8,337 bases of DNA from JADKIH01 sp031411835 (lineage in GTDB: Bacteria > Bacteroidota > Bacteroidia > AKYH767-A > 2013-40CM-41-45): contig JANOBV010000179.1 in assembly GCA_031411835.1 (NCBI GenBank), forward strand, positions 1 to 8,337. The letters are read 5' to 3'. A program made the position numbers and the translations under genes. Below the pieces are notes generated by a model. The model did no database searches, was not told the DNA's origin, and saw only the letters and a list, made by a program, of their open reading frames with translations. Of this stretch, positions 1-6,295 are shown in pieces; positions within the stretch are counted from its first letter, which is position 1; each line of letters starts with the position of its first letter.

Positions 1-135
1 TTGCACGCGCTGATTAGAAAAATAAGCAAGCTCTTCGGGAGTATGATGGTAAGGATTTACATTGTCACCGGAAACAAAGCTAAGCAACAGTATTACAGAA
101 GTGATGACTGCGATAGCGATGAATATCTTCTTCAT
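1..135 (-). CDS. N-terminus of an unidentified exported or membrane-anchored protein (partial)
   Basis: The reading frame is open from an ATG at 133-135 to the window edge (45 codons), so only the N-terminus is present. It begins MKKIFIAIAVITSVILLLSF, with two lysines followed by about 17 hydrophobic residues. This is a typical Sec signal peptide or N-terminal anchor. The next part is polar (SGDNVNPYHHTPEELAYF) and contains a His-His pair. I do not recognise the family. No lipobox cysteine follows the hydrophobic stretch, so a lipoprotein is unlikely. The gene runs in the same direction as the two T9SS cargo genes, but 237 nt of noncoding DNA separate it from them, so it is probably transcribed separately. 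Confidence 0.6.
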   Translation of the reverse strand, partial: MKKIFIAIAVITSVILLLSFVSGDNVNPYHHTPEELAYFSNQRVQ

Positions 136-215
136 CTAATTGGCGTATAAATTTGTATGGGAATTTCTTTCTACAATAATAGGGAAAATGATTGGATTTT
201 GAAAGGGGTATTGGC

Positions 216-286
216 CTTAATTGAGGTGTTTGCGGTGTTTTTGACAGAAATCATGTTGATGTTTATCGCGGGTAACCTCAATTAAG
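216..286. repeat. 12-bp perfect inverted repeat in the 136-372 intergenic gap
   Basis: The arms CTTAATTGAGGT (216-227) and ACCTCAATTAAG (275-286) are perfect reverse complements around a 47-nt loop. The repeat lies in the 237-nt noncoding gap between the end of the 486-aa T9SS gene and the start of the truncated gene at the window edge. It could be a transcript hairpin or a protein-binding site. No T-tract follows either arm, so it is not a classical intrinsic terminator. I see no convincing gene in 136-372, only very short frames. Confidence 0.4.
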
Positions 287-372
287 TAAAGAACAAATTG
301 CAGCAAAAATTGTAACTAAAACACTCATTGATTAAACAACTCTGCAAAAAAATTTAGAAAAGCGGCCACTTA

Positions 373-1833
373 TTATTGCTTGATGAATTTGTGAATTGTT
401 GTTCGTTGATTTGTTTTTAATTTCAAAAAATAAATTCCACTAATAAGCTGACCTATTTTAATTTTCAAAATTGACTTTGAAATTATAAATTCTTTTTGCA
501 GATCAATAACTTGACCTAATCCATTTACTATTTCAAATGAAACTAGATCACCTTCGATGCCTATGATACTTAGGAAATCTTTTGCTGGATTTGGATATAT
601 AGAAATTGAATTTTTGAACGGTAAAATATTTTCAATACTATTTGTCAGGCTATCACATACAGATCCAGCCTCTGCTCCTAAAAAATAGTTTGGATGATTT
701 GGCATTGTGAATGCGTTTGTTCCAGGTAACGTAATGCAATGCTGACAAAAATCACAAGCTATTCCAGCACTGTCAGGCGTATTTATTACGTGCAATAGAC
801 TTGAACTATTGGCACAGTTGATATAAATTTTACCATCAGGAGCTAAATGGGATAAATAAAAATTTGCCGTCAGTGGAGTGGCAGTTCCATCATATAATCC
901 TATGGTTAATTTACTTGCTGCAACATTAGCTGATGATAAATCGAACTGATAAATATAATTCGTACTTGAAACATATAAAAAACGTCCACTCGGTGAAAAC
1001 GCTACACCACCGGTTGGCATACTATCATTTATATTGATATGAATAAGATTGCTAAAGTCACCAGTGCACCTGTCAAAATCCCAAATATCAAGATCTCCGA
1101 ATGGTTCATAGTGAGCAAACTTATTACCTTGCAATGAAAAAACGGCTTGACCAAAATATGTATTTCTATATGTTGTCAAATCTTGAATAATTGGACCTTG
1201 AAATCCGTATGGTGTAACCAGAAATTTAAACATTTTTCCACTGAAGAGTTTGTGGGAAACTAACCACCAATCTCTCCCGTTTGCATGCTTTGTTGCTGTT
1301 AATCTTCCTTCCACTAATGTATCATTTAAAAGAATGGTGTTCTTTTGCAAAACTCCTCCCAATGCACCATCTAAGGTCATATCAACAATTGAATAGTAGA
1401 GATAATAAGTTGCATAAGTCGCACCTGGGTCATCGGATGTTTCGTGAAATAAATAATACTTAGATGTCTCACCTGGAATCGGAATTACTAAATTTCCTTG
1501 AGGCAATGTTAGACCATAGTGTGCATGACTAGTTGTAAAAGTTCCTGGATTTAATTCTGAACCATTCAACATTGTATCATGTAGAGCATTGGCAATATAA
1601 ACTCCATTTGAATAAAATAAGAGATTACCGGAAGTATCACAGATTACAGAATTTGTTTCAGAAAAACTCATTTGTGTTGGAGTAACAGTCACATCAAAAT
1701 TTCCTGCATTAAAATCTACCGTCATTGTAGAGAATATACCGCTACAACAATCATAACCAAACATCCATTTATTGTTAATGCCTTGACCATTCAAGGCATT
1801 AACAATAAGGAGGAAAAATATAACAATTCTCAT
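373..1833 (-). CDS. T9SS type A sorting-domain protein, beta-propeller-like, 486 aa
   Basis: This is a predicted secreted or cell-surface protein exported by Sec and then by the type IX secretion system. Residues 1-17 (MRIVIFFLLIVNALNGQ) form a signal peptide, probably cleaved near Gln17. The body (about 20-395) holds repeat-like segments typical of Bacteroidota WD40/propeller-like cargo: GRDWWLV (186-192), FDRCTGDFSN (253-262), FSPSGRFLYVSS (279-290) and LAPDGKIYI (330-338). The C-terminal sorting domain (about 405-486) has SIYPNPAKDFLSI, a GLGQVI turn and the final SGIYFLKLKTN strand, ending HKFIKQ, which fits the T9SS type A pattern. The start is an ATG with no clear Shine-Dalgarno sequence. 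The next gene upstream is a paralog with the same motifs in the same order, which indicates tandem duplication. Its ligand or substrate cannot be read from the sequence. The codons for residues 9-22 form a perfect inverted repeat, described separately. Confidence 0.85.
   Translation of the reverse strand: MRIVIFFLLIVNALNGQGINNKWMFGYDCCSGIFSTMTVDFNAGNFDVTVTPTQMSFSETNSVICDTSGNLLFYSNGVYIANALHDTMLNGSELNPGTFTTSHAHYGLTLPQGNLVIPIPGETSKYYLFHETSDDPGATYATYYLYYSIVDMTLDGALGGVLQKNTILLNDTLVEGRLTATKHANGRDWWLVSHKLFSGKMFKFLVTPYGFQGPIIQDLTTYRNTYFGQAVFSLQGNKFAHYEPFGDLDIWDFDRCTGDFSNLIHININDSMPTGGVAFSPSGRFLYVSSTNYIYQFDLSSANVAASKLTIGLYDGTATPLTANFYLSHLAPDGKIYINCANSSSLLHVINTPDSAGIACDFCQHCITLPGTNAFTMPNHPNYFLGAEAGSVCDSLTNSIENILPFKNSISIYPNPAKDFLSIIGIEGDLVSFEIVNGLGQVIDLQKEFIISKSILKIKIGQLISGIYFLKLKTNQRTTIHKFIKQ
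1769..1808. repeat. Perfect 18-bp inverted repeat with 4-nt loop inside signal-peptide codons
   Basis: The left arm TTATTGTTAATGCCTTGA (1769-1786), loop CCAT (1787-1790) and right arm TCAAGGCATTAACAATAA (1791-1808) form a fully matched hairpin. It lies inside the 486-aa T9SS gene, 26-65 nt downstream of the A of its start codon. It covers codons 9-22, the end of the signal peptide and the predicted cleavage site. In the mRNA it would be a strong stem close to the initiation region. The palindrome makes both strands encode IVNAL and QGINN around the loop. Confidence 0.9.
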
Positions 1834-1975
1834 GCACTAAAGATATCAAGAATTCGGAATTGCTACAATCTATCTTATCATCTTTTTGGTTAGCCAATCT
1901 GAAATAATTTTGATTAATCTTTTTTTCAATTCAATTCAACACCTTCCTTTAACAGACAAAAGAAAATATTTAAGT

Positions 1976-3442
1976 TTAAATTTTTAAAATCTTCATTGAT
2001 TGTGAACCCTGCTTAGTTTCGAATTTAAGTATATAAAGTCCGGAATTATATTTTGTGAGATCAATATTCATTGGTGATTTATCTATTATAAACTCAGAAA
2101 TAAATTGACCCATTTCATTATACATTTTTATCGTTACAGGGAATTCTTCGAGAAGCGAAATATCAATATAATCTCGAGTTGGATTATTTGAAACTTGAAT
2201 AGTCTTTATGTTGTTAATTCCTGAAACCTCATCATTCAAAAGAGTGTCACATACAGACCCAGCCAGAGCTGGTAATGAATAATTCGGATTATTAGGTAAT
2301 CCAAAATAAACCCTTGTTCCGCCTAGGTAAAAACTATTTAATGTTAGGTCACAAGCAGTTCCCAAACTATCTGGAAAATTAATAACACTAAGATTTGTGT
2401 TTTGCGGATAAAATGCCGAATCAGGATAGGGATAGTTATAATTTGAACCATCCCACCAAGCTGAAGCCATGTACAATTTATTGTCTGGAGCTAATTTAAT
2501 TTGACCAAAAAAAGTATTTGAAGAAGGTATAGTTGCGAGTAAAATCCGACTAGACCAGATGCTGGTGGAATTTAGATCTAATTGCCATAATAGATTTGGA
2601 TTTGTATAAGTAGTTACATAAACGAATCGGCCACTTGGCGAAAAACAAGACCCGAAGAAAAGTGGCGGATTCTGAAAATTTATAATTTGGTTTGCATTTG
2701 AGAACAGACCACTGCAACGATCAAAATCATAAGTTTCAATCAAACCATTTCTGGTAGTTAATAACAGTTTTGATCCATCGGAATTAAAAGTTATGTTTGC
2801 CGCATTACCTAATTGCGGTGTACCAATTAATTGGTTAGTCTGTTCAATTGTGTCTTTGGTAATAAGGTAAACAAAAAAATTATTGAGATAATTTACATAA
2901 TCATAATCCTTTGTGACCAACCACCAATCTACTCCATTACCATGTTTTACTACTGCCATTGCATCCCAAGCGAGATAAGATCCTACCTGACTATTTTTTG
3001 TAATTATTTTCCCTAACCCATTATTCATACTCATATCTACTTCAGAATAGTATAATCCAGGGGAATGAATAACGCCTAAGGAAAAAATATAGTAATGATA
3101 AGGAGTGTTTGGTTTAGGAACAATAACTAATTCGTTATACCATCCTTCTCCAGTAATGGTATCACCATTTTCCATTAATTGATGATTTCTGTTGAATACT
3201 AGAGTGCTAGGTCCGCCTATCGTAGCTCTTGTAAAACAATAAAAAAGCATATTCCCTGTTGAATCAGAGACGGATGAACAACTGCCTCTTGAATCTATTC
3301 CTGTTCTGATCGGGGTAGGTAATGTTCCGGTACCGAAGTCGATACCGGAACTATCACCGAAAACCCATAAACTATTTTTGTCTTGAGCTGAAACAAGACA
3401 GGTGTTAAACAAAACTAAAAAACAAGCTAATAATGTCCTCAA
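1976..3442 (-). CDS. T9SS type A sorting-domain protein, paralog of the 486-aa gene, 488 aa
   Basis: This is a predicted secreted or surface protein. Residues 1-20 (MRTLLACFLVLFNTCLVSAQ) are a signal peptide with likely cleavage after SAQ. The body shares landmarks with the downstream paralog: GVDWWLVTKDY (170-180), YDFDRCSGLFSN (238-249), FSPSGRFVYV (267-276), LAPDNKLYM (317-325), FPDSLGTACD (356-365) and LAGSVCD (393-399). The C-terminal sorting domain (about 408-488) has SNNPTRDYIDIS, YNEMGQFISEF and NSGLYILKFET, ending KILKI. The start codon is TTG (3440-3442). The next in-frame codon upstream that could matter is a TAG at 3467-3469, there is no ATG between, and the next downstream Met (residue 90) would remove the signal peptide. 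The gap of 142 nt to the next gene leaves open whether the pair is co-transcribed. I see no strong promoter or terminator in that gap. Confidence 0.82.
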   Translation of the reverse strand: MRTLLACFLVLFNTCLVSAQDKNSLWVFGDSSGIDFGTGTLPTPIRTGIDSRGSCSSVSDSTGNMLFYCFTRATIGGPSTLVFNRNHQLMENGDTITGEGWYNELVIVPKPNTPYHYYIFSLGVIHSPGLYYSEVDMSMNNGLGKIITKNSQVGSYLAWDAMAVVKHGNGVDWWLVTKDYDYVNYLNNFFVYLITKDTIEQTNQLIGTPQLGNAANITFNSDGSKLLLTTRNGLIETYDFDRCSGLFSNANQIINFQNPPLFFGSCFSPSGRFVYVTTYTNPNLLWQLDLNSTSIWSSRILLATIPSSNTFFGQIKLAPDNKLYMASAWWDGSNYNYPYPDSAFYPQNTNLSVINFPDSLGTACDLTLNSFYLGGTRVYFGLPNNPNYSLPALAGSVCDTLLNDEVSGINNIKTIQVSNNPTRDYIDISLLEEFPVTIKMYNEMGQFISEFIIDKSPMNIDLTKYNSGLYILKFETKQGSQSMKILKI

Positions 3443-3452
3443 AATAACGCTT

Positions 3453-3539
3453 TCAATAGTGTGATACTATAAGTTTATCTGTTCCGATTAAATCATCTTT
3501 ATCATATAAATCTACAATATAAATTCCTGAAACCCAAGA
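3453..3539 (-). pseudogene. Orphan C-terminal tail of a third T9SS sorting domain (gene relic)
   Basis: A 28-codon frame ending in TGA (3453-3455) encodes a peptide beginning SWVSGIYIVDLYDKDD, continuing LIGTDKLIV and ending SHY. The SGIY strand followed by a charged turn and a final KLIV strand is the standard end of a T9SS type A sorting domain. It matches SGLYILKF and SGIYFLKL at the same place in the two neighbours. Upstream in this frame are three consecutive stops (TAA TAG TAA, 3540-3548), and there is no start codon, so only the tail survives. It ends 10 nt before the TTG start of the 488-aa gene. I infer that a third tandem cargo gene was removed or replaced, with the breakpoint between about 3540 and the selU start. 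A chance match to such a short pattern is possible. Confidence 0.55.
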
Positions 3540-3669
3540 TTACTATTATTTTTTTTCGGAATGAACTACGCGACTTATATCAACTGAGAGATACTCCTAT
3601 TTTCTGTTTTTCTGATAAACGAGTAAATAAAACATAAAAAAAGATGAAGCATTGTTCTACATTTGCAAT

Positions 3670-4707
3670 ATGCCTGTTTTATCTGTCGAAGATTTCATTT
3701 CCAAAACCAACGACTCCCAATTTTTACTCATCGATACCAGAAGTGAAGCTGAATTTGAATATGCTCATTTTCCCGGTGCTGTAAATATTCCTTTGCTGAA
3801 TAATGAACATAGAGTTCTTGTTGGTACATGTTACAAAAAAGAAGGTCGAGATGCAGCTGTCAGACTTGGATTTGAATTGGTCGGGCCGTTGTTTAGTTCG
3901 TTTGTAAAGAAAGTGGATGAGCTTGCAAAGAGTAAACAAGTATTGGTTTATTGTTGGCGTGGAGGTATGCGTTCGGGAATTATGTCGTGGGTATTGAATA
4001 TGGCCGGCTATCATGTTGATACAATGAAAGGCGGCTACAAAGCTTTTCGTGGGTTTGTGCTTGATCAATTTGTTGTTCCAAGAAAACTGGCTGTCATCGG
4101 TGGACATACTGGTACAGGAAAAACAGATCTGTTGATGTTGATGAAAAATTCAGGTCGTCAAGTTATCGATCTTGAAGGTTTGGCTTGTCATCGCGGTTCT
4201 GCATTTGGATCACTTGGAATGAAAGAGCAACCGCGCAATGAACAATTTGAGAATGATCTTGCATTGCAACTTTATAAAATGATCGATGAAGAATTTATTT
4301 GGGTAGAAGCAGAGAGTAGATCGATCGGAAAAATAAAAATCCCGGATCAATTTTATTTTCAATTTGTCGCTGCGCCTTTGTTTGAGATCAATTTACCTTT
4401 GCAAGAAAGAGTGGAGCGCATCAAAAAAGATTATGCTCATTTTAGCAATGAAGAATTGTCTGTGTGCATGATTAAACTTCAAAAAAGACTCGGTGGATTA
4501 AAACTGAAAGAAGCATTAGCTGCTCTTGAAGAAAATCGAACTGACGATTGGATAATGATCTTACTCGAGTATTACGATAAAAATTATTCGCATAGTTTAG
4601 ATAGTCGAACAACAAATACCCGATTTGAAATAGAAATGAAAAATAGAAATGATTTTGAAAATGTAATGAATAGAGTAACTGAAATTTCAAAAAACATACC
4701 GCTGTGA
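3670..4707 (+). CDS. selU: tRNA 2-selenouridine synthase (SelU/MnmH)
   Basis: SelU replaces sulfur of 2-thiouridine at the wobble position of certain tRNAs with selenium from selenophosphate, by way of a geranylated intermediate. Residues 1-130 form a rhodanese domain: LLIDTRSEAEFEYAHFPGA (19-37) and the active-site loop VYCWRGGMRSG (93-103) with catalytic Cys95. The second half is a P-loop domain with Walker A GGHTGTGKTD (144-153). Family motifs DLEGLACHRGSAFG (167-180) and VEAESRSIGKIKIP (212-225) follow. The length of 345 aa is close to the 364 aa of E. coli YbbB. An in-frame TTG at 3652 would add six residues, but ATG 3670 gives MPVLSVEDF and the normal domain start, so I prefer it. The stop overlaps the selD start (GTGA, 4704-4707), which implies translational coupling with the enzyme that supplies its selenium donor. 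Confidence 0.95.
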   Translation: MPVLSVEDFISKTNDSQFLLIDTRSEAEFEYAHFPGAVNIPLLNNEHRVLVGTCYKKEGRDAAVRLGFELVGPLFSSFVKKVDELAKSKQVLVYCWRGGMRSGIMSWVLNMAGYHVDTMKGGYKAFRGFVLDQFVVPRKLAVIGGHTGTGKTDLLMLMKNSGRQVIDLEGLACHRGSAFGSLGMKEQPRNEQFENDLALQLYKMIDEEFIWVEAESRSIGKIKIPDQFYFQFVAAPLFEINLPLQERVERIKKDYAHFSNEELSVCMIKLQKRLGGLKLKEALAALEENRTDDWIMILLEYYDKNYSHSLDSRTTNTRFEIEMKNRNDFENVMNRVTEISKNIPL

Positions 4708-5744
4708 GCTCCGAAATAAAACTAACACAATTTTCCAAAGGCAGTGGATGCGGATGTAAAATAGCACCTGCAGTTCTTGAATCGATATTGAAACAAGTAA
4801 AAGTGCAATCCGGATTTTTAGATCTCATAGCAGGAAATGAAAACAATGAAGATGCTGCTGTCTGGAAATTGAATGATGAACAATATCTTTTATCGACGAC
4901 CGATTTTTTTACGCCAATTGTTGATGATGCGTATTCATTCGGGAAAATTGCTGCCGCGAATGCACTAAGCGATATTTATGCGATGGGGGGAAAGCCGATT
5001 TTTGCTCTGGCAATACTTGGTTTTCCTGTCGACAAACTACCGGTCGAACTAGTCGGCGAAATTATGCGCGGTGCAAGCGACTTATGCGCCGAAGCAGGAA
5101 TCCCAATTGCCGGTGGACACTCCATAGATATTCCTGAACCTGTTTTCGGTTTAGTTGTAAATGGACTTGTAAAGCCATCGTCGTTGAAAAAAAACAAAGG
5201 CGCAAAAGTTGGCGACAAATTATTTCTCACAAAAGCAATTGGAAGTGGAGTGATTGCTTCTGCATTAAAACGTGGAGCCGTTGATCCAAAACATTTAGAA
5301 TCTGCAGTTGAAAGCATGTGCAAACTAAATAGTATAGGCGAAAAATTAGCACAACTCGAAGGCGTACATGCTATGACAGACGTCACCGGCTTCGGACTCG
5401 TCGGACATTTAATTGAAATGTGTGAAGCAAGTAATGTAAGTGCAACCTTGAACTACAAAAATCTGAAACTCCTTCCCGGAGTAGAAGAATACATGGCGAA
5501 ATTCATTTTCCCAGATAACACGTATCGAAATTGGAATGCATATGAGAAAAAAGTTTCGGGAGTGAATGGCCCGGAGTTTATTCCGCTCTGCGATCCTCAG
5601 ACGAGTGGCGGACTTTTAATTAGTGTTGGGAGTGAAAGTGTGAGTGTGGTGACCAAGGTTTTGGAAGAAAACGGACTTGCTAAATTTTTGGAACCTATTG
5701 GTGAAGTGAAAGCGAAAGGTGAAAAAGTAGTAGAAATAGACTAA
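4704..5744 (+). CDS. selD: Selenide, water dikinase (selenophosphate synthetase)
   Basis: SelD makes selenophosphate from selenide and ATP, yielding AMP and phosphate. The N-terminal GSGCGCKI loop carries catalytic Cys16 and Lys19, equivalent to E. coli Cys17 and Lys20. The first is encoded by TGC, so this is a cysteine form and not a selenoprotein. Metal- and ATP-binding aspartates appear at Asp50 (NNEDAAV), Asp67 (STTDFF), Asp90 (NALSDIYAMGGKP) and Asp226 (AMTDVTGFGLVGHL), each one position before the E. coli residue. GGHSID (137-142) and CDPQTSGGLL (296-305) are also family hallmarks. The length of 346 aa matches E. coli (347). The start is GTG, fixed by an in-frame TGA at 4680-4682 and the absence of an ATG between. 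The 4-nt overlap with selU indicates one operon devoted at least to tRNA selenation. Confidence 0.97.
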   Translation: MSSEIKLTQFSKGSGCGCKIAPAVLESILKQVKVQSGFLDLIAGNENNEDAAVWKLNDEQYLLSTTDFFTPIVDDAYSFGKIAAANALSDIYAMGGKPIFALAILGFPVDKLPVELVGEIMRGASDLCAEAGIPIAGGHSIDIPEPVFGLVVNGLVKPSSLKKNKGAKVGDKLFLTKAIGSGVIASALKRGAVDPKHLESAVESMCKLNSIGEKLAQLEGVHAMTDVTGFGLVGHLIEMCEASNVSATLNYKNLKLLPGVEEYMAKFIFPDNTYRNWNAYEKKVSGVNGPEFIPLCDPQTSGGLLISVGSESVSVVTKVLEENGLAKFLEPIGEVKAKGEKVVEID

Positions 5745-5752
5745 ATTAATTT

Positions 5753-6103
5753 ATGAATAAAATATTTCAACTGATTCTACTGATTGTTGCTCTCATAATT
5801 TTGATTCTGACTTATTGTTATATCACAAGAGGAAAACCAATATCGTCAGTTAATCAAATAGATATCTGCAAACTTGAACGAAAACTGATTCTGCACTCAA
5901 ATGTTTCTGCGCTTTATATTTACAAAGTAGAAGAAGAGATTAGAAAAGACACACTTCTCCTAAAAGTTTTGACAAAGACTGTTTCATTTGCTCAGCCCAA
6001 TGAAACAAATCAGTATGAAATTATATTAAATCCGGCTATAAATATTGTTCAGGTCTTAGACTCTGCTTTTGAATCGGAGAAGATTGGAAAATGTTATGAA
6101 TGA
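5753..6103 (+). CDS. Small single-span membrane protein of unknown function, 116 aa
   Basis: I do not recognise a family. Residues 4-23 are strongly hydrophobic (IFQLILLIVALIILILTYCY), after a single Lys and before TRGKP, so it should be an N-terminal membrane anchor or uncleaved signal. Cys22 is not in a good lipobox (LTYC). The remaining 90 residues are mixed alpha/beta in character, with two cysteines (Cys39 and Cys114, the latter third from the end). The gene starts 8 nt after the selD stop, in the same direction, so it is probably the third gene of the selU-selD operon. A role in selenium handling is only a guess from position. Base composition is like its neighbours. Confidence 0.65.
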   Translation: MNKIFQLILLIVALIILILTYCYITRGKPISSVNQIDICKLERKLILHSNVSALYIYKVEEEIRKDTLLLKVLTKTVSFAQPNETNQYEIILNPAINIVQVLDSAFESEKIGKCYE

Positions 6104-6130
6104 TTTAGTCATTTAGCTGGAAAAATGATT

Positions 6131-6180
6131 TCTCTGTGCGCACGGTGGAGTGCGGATTTTGCTATACGCACCGCGGCTTG
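6131..6180. other. GC-rich island in the 6104-6295 intergenic gap
   Basis: About 50 nt with roughly 60% G+C stand out in an AT-rich gap. The stretch contains the palindrome GTGCGCAC (6136-6143) and CGGTG (6143-6147), which can pair with CACCG (6169-6173). GTGCG (6150-6154) can alternatively pair with the overlapping CGCAC (6167-6171). These stems are mutually exclusive. There is no gene with a start codon on either strand. It may be a fragment of a repeat, a structured transcript element or a relic of foreign DNA. Beyond it the gap holds TACCTTTG (6196-6203), which matches the Bacteroidota -7 consensus TAnnTTTG but has no well-spaced -33 element. Confidence 0.35.
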
Positions 6181-6233
6181 TGTAATTGCTTATCGTACCT
6201 TTGATCAAATTAAACCATTAAAGCGATCAATCC

Positions 6234-6290
6234 CCTTAAACCAAAAATATCCCTTATGAAACAATTAACTTTGAACCTTAAACTTTGAAC
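6234..6290 (+). repeat. Intergenic direct repeat, copy A, ending in three heptamers
   Basis: The segment runs CCTTAAACC, an A-rich tract, CCCTTATGAAAC and then three tandem 7-mers, TTTGAAC, CTTAAAC and TTTGAAC (6270-6290). A diverged second copy lies at 6843-6893, on the other side of the acetyltransferase gene. This copy ends 5 nt before that gene's ATG. It contains TAACTTTG (6266-6273), an exact match to the -7 promoter consensus TAnnTTTG of Bacteroidota, but no clear -33 TTG at the usual spacing. An ATG at 6256 opens a 10-codon frame (MKQLTLNLKL) with a counterpart in copy B. I do not call it a gene. Confidence 0.6.
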
Positions 6291-6295
6291 AAATT

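Noticed and set aside
1806..1818. Strong Shine-Dalgarno-like AAGGAGG on the plus strand
   Set aside because: No plausible plus-strand gene follows, and Bacteroidota make little use of Shine-Dalgarno sequences. It lies within the start of a minus-strand gene.
1672..1893. 73-codon plus-strand frame with IVNALTIQGINNK
   Set aside because: The likeness to the start of the 486-aa protein comes from the perfect palindrome read on the other strand, not from a second gene.
3652..3669. TTG start adding six residues to SelU
   Set aside because: ATG 3670 gives the expected N-terminus of the rhodanese domain, and the extra residues (FYIC...) have no family counterpart that I know.
3724..4107. 127-codon minus-strand frame opposite selU
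   Set aside because: It lies wholly inside selU, whose motifs are unambiguous, and its translation resembles no known protein.
4472..4846. 124-codon minus-strand frame across the selU/selD junction
   Set aside because: It is antisense to the ends of two clear genes, and the translated sequence has no recognisable domain or signal.
4976..5386. 136-codon minus-strand frame opposite selD
   Set aside because: It is fully antisense to conserved selD sequence, and its composition reflects the codons of that gene.
6196..6203. TACCTTTG as a promoter -7 box
   Set aside because: It matches TAnnTTTG, but the nearest TTG elements upstream are at 15 and 7 nt, not the usual 19-21. The motif is short enough to be expected by chance in AT-rich DNA.
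6256..6288. 10-codon frame MKQLTLNLKL in repeat copy A, possible leader peptide
   Set aside because: It is very short and lies within a repeat that also occurs downstream of the gene, with no attenuator hairpin. It is recorded only as part of the repeat.
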